This document shows, piece by piece, positions 38,182 to 46,520 of a stretch of 64,000 bases of DNA (positions are counted from its first letter, which is position 1; every line of letters begins with the position of its first letter). The position numbers and the translations under genes were made by a program. Under the pieces are notes generated by a model. The model saw only the letters and a program-made list of their open reading frames with translations, did no database searches and was not told the DNA's origin. This DNA is from Streptomyces cellulosae (GTDB lineage Bacteria; Actinomycetota; Actinomycetes; Streptomycetales; Streptomycetaceae). Location of the stretch: positions 21,017-85,016 of the forward strand of contig NZ_JOEV01000033.1 of assembly GCF_000721105.1 (NCBI RefSeq), read 5' to 3'.

Positions 38182-38945
38182 CCTCCCGGATACGGCACCC
38201 CTACCTCGACCATCCCGGCCCCATACCCTTCGCCCACCGCGGTGGAGCGGCCGGCGGCCTGGAGAACACCGCCCTGCAGTTCCGGCGCGCGGTGGAGGCG
38301 GGCTACCGCTACCTGGAGACCGACGTCCACGCCACGGTCGACGGCAGGCTCGTCGCGTTCCACGACGCGACCCTGGACCGGATCACGGACGGCGCGGGCC
38401 AGATCGCGGACCTGCCGTGGAAGGACGTACGCCACGCGCGCGTGGCGGGCAAGGAACCGGTTCCCCTCTTCGAGGAGCTCCTGGAGACCTTCCCCGAGGC
38501 GCGCTGGAACGTCGACGTCAAGGCGGAGCCCGCCCTCCTCCCCTTCCTGGAGCTGGTCGAGCGCACCGACTCCTGGGACCGGATCTGCCTCGGCTCCTTC
38601 GAGGAGGGTCGCGTGGTCCGTGCCCAGCGGCTGGCCGGTCCGCGTCTGGCCACGTCGTACGGCACCCGTGGGGTGCTCGGACTGCGGCTGCGGTCCTGGG
38701 GGCTGCCGGCCCGGGTGCGCCGGTCGGCGGTGGCCGCGCAGGTGCCCGAGGCGCACTCCGGTGTCCAGGTGGTGGACCACCGCTTCCTGCGCACCGCCCA
38801 CTCCCTCGGGCTCCAGGTGCACGTGTGGACGGTCAACGACCCCGAGCGCATGCACCGGCTCCTGGACCTGGGAGTGGATGGCATCATGACCGATCACATC
38901 GACACACTGCGCAAGGTCATGGAGGACCGGGGCGTCTGGGTCTGA
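38178..38945 (+). CDS. Glycerophosphodiester phosphodiesterase (GDPD family)
   Basis: 255 residues; GTG at 38178 overlaps the yczE stop. The GDPD catalytic elements are present: FAHRGGAAGGLENT near residue 20 and YRYLETDVHATVDGRLVAFHD near residue 50, giving the HRG, ENT, ExD and FHD residues. Near the end VHVWTVNDPERMHRLLDLGV and DGIMTDHID complete the barrel. No signal peptide is seen, so it should be cytoplasmic. It hydrolyses glycerophosphodiesters to glycerol 3-phosphate and an alcohol. Coupling with yczE is unusual enough to suggest a membrane-linked role, which is inference. Confidence 0.92.
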   Translation: MTSRIRHPYLDHPGPIPFAHRGGAAGGLENTALQFRRAVEAGYRYLETDVHATVDGRLVAFHDATLDRITDGAGQIADLPWKDVRHARVAGKEPVPLFEELLETFPEARWNVDVKAEPALLPFLELVERTDSWDRICLGSFEEGRVVRAQRLAGPRLATSYGTRGVLGLRLRSWGLPARVRRSAVAAQVPEAHSGVQVVDHRFLRTAHSLGLQVHVWTVNDPERMHRLLDLGVDGIMTDHIDTLRKVMEDRGVWV

Positions 38946-39008
38946 CACCCGGGGCCGCCCTTCCCGCCGCCCTCGCGCGGGACCTTCACGGGGAAGCGAG
39001 GGGCACGG

Positions 39009-40355
39009 GTGGGCACCGACACCGTGCGGACGGAAGCGGCCGGCGAGCGGCGGCGCGAACAGCGCGGCTGGTACTTCTACGACTGGGCGTGCTCGGTCTA
39101 CTCGACGAGCGTGCTCACCGTGTTCCTGGGCCCGTATCTGACGTCGGTGGCCGAGGAGGCGGCGGACGCGGACGGCTTCGTCCATCCCCTGGGGATCCCG
39201 GTGCGCGCCGGGTCGTTCTTCGCGTACTCGGTGTCCCTGTCGGTGATCGTGGCCGTGCTGGTGATGCCCCTGGTGGGCGCGGCCGCCGACCGCACCGGCC
39301 GCAAGAAGCCCCTCCTCGCGGCAGCCGCCTACACCGGGGCCGCCGCCACGGCGGCCATGTTCTTCCTCGACGGCGACCGCTATCTGCTCGGCGGCCTCCT
39401 GCTGGTGGTGGCGAACGCGGCGCAGTCCGTGGCGATGATGCTCTACAACTCCTACCTGCCGCAGATCGCACCGCCCGAGGAGCGTGACGCGGTCTCCTCG
39501 CGGGGCTGGGCCTTCGGCTACGCGGCGGGCTCCCTGGTACTGGTCGCGAACCTCGTCCTCTACACCGGCCACGAGTCCTTCGGCCTCTCGGAGAGCGCGG
39601 CGGTCCGCGTCTGCCTGGGCTCCGCCGGCCTGTGGTGGGGCGCCTTCGCGCTCATCCCCCTACGACGCCTGCGCGACCGCCGCTCCGAGCAGAAGCCCAC
39701 CGGCGAACCCACGGCTCCCGGCTTCCGCCAGCTCGCCGCGACCGTCCGCCACATGCGCCGGCACCCGCTGACGCTCGCCTTCCTGCTGGCGTACCTCGTC
39801 TACAACGACGGCATCCAGACCGTGATCTCCCAGGCGTCGATCTACGGTTCCGAGGAACTCGGCCTCGGGCAGTCGACGCTCATCGGCGCGGTCCTGCTGG
39901 TCCAGGTGCTGGCGGTGGCAGGAGCCCTGGGCATGGGCCGGCTGGCACGGACCTACGGCGCCAAGCGCACGATCCTGGGCTCGCTGGTGGCCTGGACGGT
40001 GACCCTGGCCGCCGGTTATCACCTCCCGGCCGGGGCTCCGGCGTGGTTCTTCGTCCTCGCCGCCGGGATCGGGCTCGTGCTCGGCGGCAGCCAGGCGCTG
40101 TCCCGGTCCCTGTTCTCGCATCTGGTCCCGCCCGGCAAGGAGGCCGAGTACTTCTCGGCGTACGAGATGAGCGACCGCGGCATGAGCTGGCTCGGGCCCC
40201 TTCTGTTCGGGCTCACCTACCAGCTCACGGGCAGCTATCGGGACGCGATCATCTCGCTGGTGGCCTTCTTCGTCATCGGGTTCGTGCTGCTCGCACGGGT
40301 TCCGGTGCGGCAGGCGATCGCCGACGCGGGCAACCCGGTTCCGGAGAGGATTTAG
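39009..40355 (+). CDS. UMF1-type MFS transporter
   Basis: 448 residues, GTG at 39009 after a GGGAAGCGAGGGG region. The N-terminal QRGWYFYDWACSVYSTSVLT is the family signature of UMF1 (Atg22-like) permeases. Twelve hydrophobic segments follow, with VGAAADRTGRKKPLLAAAAY between helices and LGGSQALSRSLFSHLVPPGK ... EYFSAYEMSDRGMSWLGPLL in the second half. The substrate is unknown; related proteins are proposed to be amino-acid effluxers. It is a single gene between GDPD and rbpA and ends with a possible hairpin at 40380-40405. Confidence 0.9.
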   Translation: MGTDTVRTEAAGERRREQRGWYFYDWACSVYSTSVLTVFLGPYLTSVAEEAADADGFVHPLGIPVRAGSFFAYSVSLSVIVAVLVMPLVGAAADRTGRKKPLLAAAAYTGAAATAAMFFLDGDRYLLGGLLLVVANAAQSVAMMLYNSYLPQIAPPEERDAVSSRGWAFGYAAGSLVLVANLVLYTGHESFGLSESAAVRVCLGSAGLWWGAFALIPLRRLRDRRSEQKPTGEPTAPGFRQLAATVRHMRRHPLTLAFLLAYLVYNDGIQTVISQASIYGSEELGLGQSTLIGAVLLVQVLAVAGALGMGRLARTYGAKRTILGSLVAWTVTLAAGYHLPAGAPAWFFVLAAGIGLVLGGSQALSRSLFSHLVPPGKEAEYFSAYEMSDRGMSWLGPLLFGLTYQLTGSYRDAIISLVAFFVIGFVLLARVPVRQAIADAGNPVPERI

Positions 40356-40379
40356 CGTTCAACACGAAAGCGCTGTAGT

Positions 40380-40405
40380 GTACGCGTTTGGCCTGCCAGG
40401 CGTAC
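40380..40405 (+). terminator. Possible terminator after the UMF1 transporter
   Basis: GTACGC (40380-40385) pairs with GCGTAC (40400-40405), and an inner TGGC/GCCA adds four pairs across a two-base loop. Unpaired bases are unequal on the two sides, so it is weaker than the rbpA terminator. Confidence 0.4.
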
Positions 40406-40440
40406 CGTTACTGCGCGTCAAAGATGCCGAACGCTAGGTG

Positions 40441-40458
40441 ACATCTGCTTGCAGATGT
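40441..40458. promoter_or_regulatory. Perfect palindrome upstream of rbpA
   Basis: ACATCTGCTTGCAGATGT has eight-base perfect arms and a two-base centre. The tiny loop argues for a protein-binding operator rather than a terminator. It lies about 75 bases upstream of the SigR-type promoter and about 165 bases upstream of the rbpA start. Confidence 0.5.
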
Positions 40459-40533
40459 GACAAACCGGGCGCTGGTGGGTACAACAAGGGGCGGCTACGA
40501 CGGCGACGCATTGCCCGGGACGGGACCCGGAAC

Positions 40534-40560
40534 GGGAATCTTTACCGCCGACCGGACGTT
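40534..40560 (+). promoter_or_regulatory. SigR-type promoter of rbpA
   Basis: GGGAAT (40534-40539) and GTT (40558-40560) are separated by exactly 18 bases, the SigR consensus of Streptomyces. The expected start would leave a leader of about 55 bases before the ATG at 40622. In S. coelicolor rbpA is a known member of the SigR (thiol-oxidative stress) regulon, which agrees. Confidence 0.85.
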
Positions 40561-40621
40561 GACCGGATGACGACGACAGCGACACCTGTCCTGTGGGCGA
40601 CAAGCCCGGGAGGCACGATTC

Positions 40622-40996
40622 ATGAGTGAGCGAGCTCTTCGCGGCACGCGCCTCGTGGTGACCAGCTACGAGACGGACCGCGGTATCGACCTGGCCCCGC
40701 GCCAGGCCGTGGAGTACGCATGCGAGAAGGGGCACCGTTTCGAGATGCCCTTCTCGGTCGAGGCGGAGATTCCGCCGGAGTGGGAGTGCAAGGTCTGCGG
40801 GGCCCAGGCACTCCTGGTCGACGGCGACGGCCCTGAAGAGAAGAAGGCCAAGCCTGCGCGTACGCACTGGGACATGTTGATGGAGCGGCGCACCCGCGAG
40901 GAACTCGAAGAGGTCCTCGCGGAGCGCCTGGCCGTTCTGCGCTCCGGCGCGATGAACATTGCAGTTCATCCGAGGGACAGCCGAAAGTCGGCGTAA
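40622..40996 (+). CDS. rbpA: RbpA, RNA polymerase-binding transcription activator
   Basis: 124 residues, ATG at 40622. It begins MSERALRGTRLVVTSYETDR, then the zinc/core region VEYACEKGHRFEMPFSVEAE and PPEWECKVCGAQALLVDGDG, carrying the Cys/His zinc ligands, then a basic linker (KKAKPARTHWDMLMERRTRE) and the sigma-interacting C-terminal helix EELEEVLAERLAVLRSG. RbpA binds RNA polymerase with the principal sigma factor HrdB, stabilises open complexes and affects rifampicin response. Transcription is probably from the SigR promoter at 40534-40560 and ends at the strong hairpin at 41040-41090. Confidence 0.97.
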   Translation: MSERALRGTRLVVTSYETDRGIDLAPRQAVEYACEKGHRFEMPFSVEAEIPPEWECKVCGAQALLVDGDGPEEKKAKPARTHWDMLMERRTREELEEVLAERLAVLRSGAMNIAVHPRDSRKSA

Positions 40997-41039
40997 CCCT
41001 CCACGGGTTGGGCGCAACACAACGCACGCAACACAACGC

Positions 41040-41090
41040 ACGAAAGACCGCGGGCGCCGTACTCCACGTACGGCGCCTGCGGTCTTTCGT
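41040..41090. terminator. Strong bidirectional terminator between rbpA and fxsA
   Basis: ACGAAAGACCGC (41040-41051) pairs perfectly with GCGGTCTTTCGT (41079-41090). The inner GGCGCCGTAC/GTACGGCGCC arms add ten more pairs around a short TCCAC loop. It lies about 45 bases past the rbpA stop and faces the convergent fxsA gene, so it can serve both directions. Confidence 0.92.
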
Positions 41091-41221
41091 GCCGTAGGAG
41101 TACCTCCGGACGCACGGCGCGGACACTCCGGATGGTCTGCAAGCGTGCACCCGGGCGCGTATGCCGCCGGGCGCCCGGGCCGAGGGTCAGCGCTTCGGGA
41201 CCGGCAGCGCGTCCGGTCCGG

Positions 41222-41785
41222 TCAGCGCGTCAGCGGCGGGCGCGGGTCCTGGTGGGCGTCGCCCGGCTCGTCCCGGATGACCTCCCCCTGGACCACCTTG
41301 CCGTCGGGCTGGCGCATGCGGGCCTGCTGGAAGGCGTCGCCCAGGGTTCCCGGCGCGGCCGAGCGGAGCTTGCGCTCGACGGTGCGCTCGGCATAACGGC
41401 TGAGGGCCTTCTGGACCGGCGGGACCAGCAGGAGCAGACCCACCGCGTCCGAGATCAGGCCGGGGATCATCAGAAGCAGACCGCCCAGCATCATCAGGCC
41501 GTTGCCGCCCCCGTTCGACGAGTCCGACGGGGCCCCGCCGCGCTGGAGCGCCTCATTCAGGTTCTGGAAGGCACGTCGGCCCGCCCGCTTGATGACCACC
41601 GAGCCGAGCACGAATCCGGCGACCAGCAGCAGGAACACCGTGAATCCGCTCGCCGCGCCCGCCACCACGGTCAGCAACCAGATCTCCAGCACGAGCCAGG
41701 CGGCGACGCCCAGGGGCAGGAAGGTGCGCAGCCGGGAGCGCCGGGGCCGGGCGGGGTACGGGGAGGTCGAAGCGCCAGTCGTCAT
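41222..41785 (-). CDS. fxsA: FxsA-family membrane protein
   Basis: 187 residues, ATG at 41785. The N-terminal RTFLPLGVAAWLVLEIWLLT and VVAGAASGFTVFLLLVAGFV, followed by LGSVVIKRAGRRAFQNLNEA, are the FxsA fold. A third segment GLMMLGGLLLMIPGLISDAV GLLLLVPPV follows, and the C-terminal tail is cytoplasmic and charged. E. coli FxsA is linked to phage F exclusion; the cellular role in Streptomyces is not known. It is convergent with rbpA and likely co-oriented with ppm, 83 bases upstream. Confidence 0.9.
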   Translation of the reverse strand: MTTGASTSPYPARPRRSRLRTFLPLGVAAWLVLEIWLLTVVAGAASGFTVFLLLVAGFVLGSVVIKRAGRRAFQNLNEALQRGGAPSDSSNGGGNGLMMLGGLLLMIPGLISDAVGLLLLVPPVQKALSRYAERTVERKLRSAAPGTLGDAFQQARMRQPDGKVVQGEVIRDEPGDAHQDPRPPLTR

Positions 41786-41868
41786 GCCTCCAGTGTGCCT
41801 GGGACCGGCTCAGCGCGGGATAAGGGGATGATCAGCCGTACCCGTGGGGTTGCGGGCCCGTCGTGGCG

Positions 41869-42669
41869 CTACGACCCCGAGGGCTTCGTCCGGCCCACGA
41901 TCTTGCCGACACGCTCCCCCACGCCCCAGGTGGTGACCCGCCACAGGGCCTCCACCAGGATGTCCCGGCTCATCTTGGAGTCACCGAGTTCACGCTCGAC
42001 GAAGGTGATGGGGACCTCGACGACGTGGTAGCCGGCCCGGACCGCGCGGCGGGCCAGGTCGACCTGGAAGCAGTACCCCTGCGAGGCGACCTCGTCGAGG
42101 CCGAGGCCCTCCAGTGTCTCGCGACGGAAGGCGCGGTAGCCGCCGGTGATGTCGCGCAGCGGCAGGTCCAGGGCGAGGCGGGAGTAGAGGCTGCCGCCGC
42201 GGGAGATGAACTCGCGCGACTTCGGCCAGTTCACGACCCGGCCTCCCGGCACCCAGCGGGAGCCGAGGACCAGGTCGGCGCCCTTCAGGGCGGTCAGCAG
42301 GCGGGGCAGTTCCTCGGGCTGATGGGATCCGTCGGCGTCCATCTCGACCAGGACGCCGTACCCGTTGTCCAGGCCCCAGCGGAAACCCGCGAGGTAGGCG
42401 GCGCCGAGGCCCTCCTTGCCCTTGCGGTGCAGGACCTGGACGTGGTCGTCGGCGGCGGCCAGTTCGTCGGCGAACTTGCCGGTGCCGTCCGGGCTGTTGT
42501 CGTCGGCCACGAGCACGTGCGCCTCAGGGACCGCCTTGCGCACCCGGCCGACGATCCTCTTGATGTTCTCGGCCTCGTTGTAGGTCGGGATGATCACCAA
42601 GGCCGTGCCGAGCGGGCCGAACTGTCTCCCCCGGTCCTGTGCCACGAGGGTCCCGTCACCGTCGTTCAC
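41869..42669 (-). CDS. ppm1: Polyprenol monophosphomannose synthase
   Basis: 266 residues. I chose GTG at 42669, preceded by AGGGGC; the frame is open further but without a good start. The GT2 core shows ALVIIPTYNEAENIKRIVGR, then VLVADDNSPDGTGKFADEL, the metal-binding GVLVEMDADGSHQPEELPRL, and the DPM1-type DITGGYRAFRRETLEGL. The soluble form ends in a short basic tail without the Lnt domain, which in mycobacteria is fused. It transfers mannose from GDP-mannose to polyprenyl phosphate on the cytoplasmic face of the membrane, supplying O-mannosylation and glycolipids. In S. coelicolor this enzyme is Ppm1. Confidence 0.93.
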   Translation of the reverse strand: MNDGDGTLVAQDRGRQFGPLGTALVIIPTYNEAENIKRIVGRVRKAVPEAHVLVADDNSPDGTGKFADELAAADDHVQVLHRKGKEGLGAAYLAGFRWGLDNGYGVLVEMDADGSHQPEELPRLLTALKGADLVLGSRWVPGGRVVNWPKSREFISRGGSLYSRLALDLPLRDITGGYRAFRRETLEGLGLDEVASQGYCFQVDLARRAVRAGYHVVEVPITFVERELGDSKMSRDILVEALWRVTTWGVGERVGKIVGRTKPSGS

Positions 42670-43227
42670 TGCTGCCCCTTCATGTCCGTCCGCAGAGGTC
42701 CACCATAGTGGCCGCCGCCTGCGATGACGTGACAGGACGTTCGAATGGTGGTGTCGTTTCCACATAAGCGGGGTAAGAGATCGTCTTTTGTGCGCGGTGC
42801 GTGCCGGATCGGGGGCTGTGCGTGCTGCGGATGGGGGCCCGGCGCCCTTCGGGCCGACCTGGGACCCGCTGGCTGCGGGTCGACCGAAAGCCGTTGTCTA
42901 CTGAGCGCCCGGGCCCCACCCGGGTCACACCTCCCCGACCGGGCGGAACATTCCCTCGCCGTGGCGCGGGCGCTGAGCCTGGTTCCCAGTGGCGGTGCCC
43001 CGGTGCGGGACACCGTCCCTGACCCAGCGGCGCCACGACGCGTGCGCGGACGTTCTGCGGTCGGGCGTCCGGTGGTGGACTCGGCCGAACCTACCGGCCC
43101 GCTGCGGTCGGCTGTCAACAGCCGTTCGACCTGCGGGTCTTCCGTCAATGCCCAGGTCAGCGCCGCGGCGGAGCAGGTCGCGCCCCGGCGCGTCGGCGGC
43201 CGATCGGGGGTGTGCCGCTCCTGGAGA
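42670..43227. other. 558-bp gene-free stretch before the amidohydrolase
   Basis: It should hold the ppm promoter on the minus strand. Several GC-rich hairpins are visible (for example GGCGCCCTTCGGGCC near 42840). Long frames exist on both strands but show no protein-like sequence and no recognisable start region. I see no tRNA, riboswitch or mobile element here. Confidence 0.4.
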
Positions 43228-44829
43228 TCACTCGCTCGGCCGCACGAACACCGTCCGGCCGCCGACCACGGTGCGCAGACAGAGCGGGAGCTCACGGCCC
43301 GGAGTCAGGTCAGGCAGGCCGGGGGTGCCGGAGCGGGGGTCGGTCGACCAGCGGGCCACCCGGTCGTCCGGAGCCTGGACGACCAGTTCCTCGGTGCGCC
43401 ACACGGCGTAGTCCGCAGGTGCGCCCGGCACCAGGACGCCCGCGTCGTCCCGTCCGACGGCCCGCCAGCCGCCCCGCGTGTGGGCGGTGAACGCGGCGCG
43501 CACCGAGACGCGGTGCTCGGGGGTGCGGTGGAAGGCTGCCGCGCGGACCGTACCCCAGGGGTCCAGGGGTGTGACCGGGCTGTCCGAGCCGAAGGCGAGC
43601 GGGACACCGGCCCGCAGCAGGGCCGCGAAGGGATTCAGCGTGCGGGCCCGTTCGGCGCCCAGGCGCTGGGCGTACATGCCGTCGTCGCCGCCCCACAGCG
43701 CGTCGAAGGCGGGCTGGACGGAGGCGGTGAGGCCGAGTTCGGCGAAGGCGGCGATCGTCTCCGGTGTGAGCATCTCGGCATGCTCGACGCGGTGCCGGGC
43801 GGCCCGGACGCGGGCGAGGCCGACCTTCTCCGCGGCGGCGCGGACGCCCTCGACGACGGCGGTCACGGCGGCGTCCCCGATGGCGTGGAAGCCCGCCTGG
43901 AGGCCCGCCTCGGTGCACGCCACGACGTGGGCGGCCACGGCGGCCGCGTCCAGATAGGCGGTGCCGGTGTGGCCGGCGTCGGTGTACGGCTCGTGCACAC
44001 AGGCGGTGTGCGAGCCGAGGGCGCCGTCGACGAACAGATCACCGGCCGCGCCGATCGCGCCGAGTTCCCGCGCCTTGTCGATGTCGCGCTCGGCCCAGTA
44101 GCCGACGACCCGGGGGCCGGCCTCCTCGGCAGCGAGCTTCAGCAGCCCGGTGAAGTCGTCCTCGGAGGAGATGTCCGGCCCTGCGCACTCGTGAACGGTG
44201 CCGATGCCGAGGGAGGCGGCGCGTGCGAGGGCCGCGCGCTGGGCCTCGGCGCGCTGCCGCGGCGTGACGGCGGCGAAGGCGGTGGCGCGTACGGCGTGAT
44301 GGGCGTCGGCGGTGAGCGGGCCGTCCACCACGCCGAGGCCGGGGGTCAGACCGAGCAGGGCCGTCGTGACGACCGCCGAGTGCACGTCGATCCGGCTGAG
44401 GTAGAGGGGACGGCCGCCGGTCGCCTCGTCGAGCTCGGCGCGCGTCGGCGCCCGGCCGCCCGGCCAGCGGGAAGCGTCCCAGCCGTGGCCGAGCAGCACC
44501 CGGTCGGCCGGGCGGGCGGTGGCGAAGTCCCGCACCAGGGCGAGGGCCGCGTCCAGGGAGGGGGCGCCGGACAGATCGAGTCCGGTGAGGGCGAGGCCGG
44601 TGGCCGTGGTGTGGACGTGGGCGTCGGTGAACGCGGGGGTGACGAGGGCGCCGTCGAGGTCGACCACCTCGTCGACGCCGTCCGCGAAGGCGTCGGCGGC
44701 GCCCTCCGAGCCGACCCAGGCGACGTGTCCTCGCTCCACGACCATCGCGGTCGCGAACGGGTCGGCGGGGCTGTGGACCTCGCCGCGACGCAGGAGGACG
44801 GTCTTCGGCTCGGGGGTGCGCTCACTCAT
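43228..44829 (-). CDS. Amidohydrolase, YtcJ-like
   Basis: 533 residues, ATG at 44829. Amidohydrolase features: ALVTPAFTDAHVHTTATGLA with the HxH metal motif near residue 70, the LLGHGWDASRWPGGRAPTRA stretch typical of YtcJ, HAIGDAAVTAVVEGVRAA and RHRVEHAEMLTPETI with further His ligands, and PLAFGSDSPVTPLDPWGTVR with the conserved Asp. It is a cytoplasmic metal-dependent hydrolase of unknown substrate, probably an N-substituted amide or formamide. The Lrp gene ends 47 bases upstream on the same strand, so they may be co-transcribed and the Lrp may respond to the amino-acid product. That link is inference. Confidence 0.87.
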   Translation of the reverse strand: MSERTPEPKTVLLRRGEVHSPADPFATAMVVERGHVAWVGSEGAADAFADGVDEVVDLDGALVTPAFTDAHVHTTATGLALTGLDLSGAPSLDAALALVRDFATARPADRVLLGHGWDASRWPGGRAPTRAELDEATGGRPLYLSRIDVHSAVVTTALLGLTPGLGVVDGPLTADAHHAVRATAFAAVTPRQRAEAQRAALARAASLGIGTVHECAGPDISSEDDFTGLLKLAAEEAGPRVVGYWAERDIDKARELGAIGAAGDLFVDGALGSHTACVHEPYTDAGHTGTAYLDAAAVAAHVVACTEAGLQAGFHAIGDAAVTAVVEGVRAAAEKVGLARVRAARHRVEHAEMLTPETIAAFAELGLTASVQPAFDALWGGDDGMYAQRLGAERARTLNPFAALLRAGVPLAFGSDSPVTPLDPWGTVRAAAFHRTPEHRVSVRAAFTAHTRGGWRAVGRDDAGVLVPGAPADYAVWRTEELVVQAPDDRVARWSTDPRSGTPGLPDLTPGRELPLCLRTVVGGRTVFVRPSE

Positions 44830-44876
44830 GGGGAACAGTCTCGCGCCTCACCTCGGCGGCCCCGAACGCAGGGCGG

Positions 44877-45317
44877 TCAGATCCGCGGCGGCCGTGCCTC
44901 GTACGGCGTCGACAGCACGACTGTCGTCCGCGTCGACACCCCCGCCAACGAGCGCAGCCGCGCGAGCAGTTCCTCGAGTTCGTGCGGGGTGGCCACGCGC
45001 ACCTTGAGGATGTAGTTCTCGTCGCCGGCGACACTGTGGCAGGCCTCGATCTCGGGGACGCCGGCGAGGCGTTCCGCGATGTCGTCGGGGGCGCTCGGGT
45101 CGAACGGTTTCACCGAGATGAACGCGGTCATCGGCAGCCCGACGGCCTCCGGGTCGACCACCGCGGCGTACCCGCGGATCACGCCCCGCTGTTCCAGCCG
45201 GCGCACCCGCTGGTGCACGGCCGACGTGGACAGGCCAGTGGCCTTGCCCAGGTCTGTGTAGCTCATCCGCCCGTCCTTGACGAGCAGCTGCACGATTTGC
45301 CGGTCGAGCTCCTCCAT
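44877..45317 (-). CDS. Lrp/AsnC-family transcriptional regulator
   Basis: 146 residues from ATG at 45317, which directly gives MEELDRQIVQLLVKDGRMSY; the longer open frame lacks a good start. Helix-turn-helix TDLGKATGLSTSAVHQRVRR covers about 21-45. The RAM/ligand domain follows with VDPEAVGLPMTAFISVKPFD, VAGDENYILKVRVATPHELE and STRTTVVLSTPYEARPP. These proteins form octamers and sense amino acids. Likely target is the downstream amidohydrolase or a metabolic gene; ligand unknown. Confidence 0.92.
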   Translation of the reverse strand: MEELDRQIVQLLVKDGRMSYTDLGKATGLSTSAVHQRVRRLEQRGVIRGYAAVVDPEAVGLPMTAFISVKPFDPSAPDDIAERLAGVPEIEACHSVAGDENYILKVRVATPHELEELLARLRSLAGVSTRTTVVLSTPYEARPPRI

Positions 45318-45586
45318 GGCGCAAGAACCTACAGTGCTCCTGATCTCCTCGGATACCTGAGCGGCGCAGGTCATACCCGGTTCGTGATGTGGCCGAGAGC
45401 GGTCCGTGAGGCTCCTGGCGGACAAAACGAACGCCCCGGGCACCTGCGGGCGGCATGTGACGAACACCACACCCACCGAACAGGCTCCGTGATGGTCTCG
45501 TGATTACCGCCGAGACGGGACGGGAAGTGCTTGCTGTGGTCGAGGCCGCAGTGCCTTTCACGGCCCAGCCCGAGGGGGAGAACCCA

Positions 45587-46021
45587 ATGCAGAGTCTTAA
45601 GCGCCCTGGTCGTACCGCGTCCAAGCGGCCGCAGTTGATGATCGAGCCCGAGCCGGAGGGCGTCGATCCCGACGCCCTCGACGACGAACTCGACGCCTAC
45701 GACACCTTCGAGATGTACCGGGTGATCTGCCCGGACTGCGCGCAGCCCATCGCGCTGCTGGCGGACGAGGAGATCCTGCCGGAGCACGCGCTGTGCGCCT
45801 CGCCGTGGAACCCGTTCGGGCTGACGGTCTGTGCCGGCACGGGCCGCCGGGCGTCCGACGCCAAGCCGGCCGACGAGTCGGTGGAGCCCCAGGAGCAGCA
45901 CACGGCCCTCCTGTTGACGCTCCCTCAGGGCCTCGACTGGCGCAAGCAGCCCTTCTCGCACGTCGGCGGCCCCGGCTCGCGCCCCATCCGGGTGCCCGTG
46001 ATGCGGCGCCACGCCGCCTGA
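45587..46021 (+). CDS. Conserved hypothetical protein with possible zinc ribbon
   Basis: 144 residues. ATG at 45587, preceded by CGAGGGGGAG, is a better start than the frame's earlier ATG. An acidic N-terminal half (EPEPEGVDPDALDDELDAYD) is followed by VICPDCAQPIALLADEEILP and EHALCASPWNPFGLTVCAG, giving four cysteines spaced like a zinc-binding knuckle. The C terminus is basic. No signal or membrane segment. It is transcribed divergently from the Lrp gene across a 269-bp gap. I recognise it as a Streptomyces-type conserved hypothetical; function unknown. Confidence 0.7.
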   Translation: MQSLKRPGRTASKRPQLMIEPEPEGVDPDALDDELDAYDTFEMYRVICPDCAQPIALLADEEILPEHALCASPWNPFGLTVCAGTGRRASDAKPADESVEPQEQHTALLLTLPQGLDWRKQPFSHVGGPGSRPIRVPVMRRHAA

Positions 46022-46256
46022 GCGACGCCCTCGCTTTCACCCCGTGACCGGTCCGCGCCGCGGCTCGCAGCCGCCGTGGCGCGGTTCGGTTGGTCTGAGC
46101 GGTGTTCTGACGGGCGCCCGGCGGGGACGACCGGACTCCCACGGCACCCCGATCCTCCGGATCGGAGTCCCACGCCACCCCGATCCGGACGTCCGTGAAC
46201 GCACGCCCGATTCCGGCGACCGGTGACCTGTCCACCGGGATCCGCGTTGCCCTGGT

Positions 46257-46520
46257 ATGACCCCCACCTCTTCAGCGACCGGGCGTCAACGCCGACTCTT
46301 CGTTCCCGCCCCCGTGTCCCGGGGGCGCGGCGAATCGGTTCCGCCGGCCCCGCCACCGGTTCAGGACCCGCCCATCTACCGCGATCTGCTGCGCACCTGG
46401 GCCGACCGCGGTCGCACCCTGCCGGGGCGCCACGACCCGGAGTGGGTCCGGCTGGCGGCGCCCCAGGTGACGGCGGGGCAGTTCAGCGGCTCTCGGGACC
46501 CGCTAGGTGACGGGCGATGA
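46257..46520 (+). CDS. Small conserved hypothetical protein
   Basis: 87 residues, ATG at 46257. A basic, Pro-rich N terminus leads into VQDPPIYRDLLRTWADRGRT and LPGRHDPEWVRLAAPQV, a block that looks conserved rather than random. The final 13 codons overlap the 3' end of the convergent acyl-CoA dehydrogenase gene. The upstream 235 bp hold several inverted-repeat GC-rich segments. No family known to me; the start is uncertain because no strong RBS is present. Confidence 0.5.
   Translation: MTPTSSATGRQRRLFVPAPVSRGRGESVPPAPPPVQDPPIYRDLLRTWADRGRTLPGRHDPEWVRLAAPQVTAGQFSGSRDPLGDGR

Noticed and set aside
42745..45015. Plus-strand open frame of 756 codons over the amidohydrolase
   Set aside because: Shadow of the amidohydrolase; no recognisable domain and extreme Gly/Arg content.
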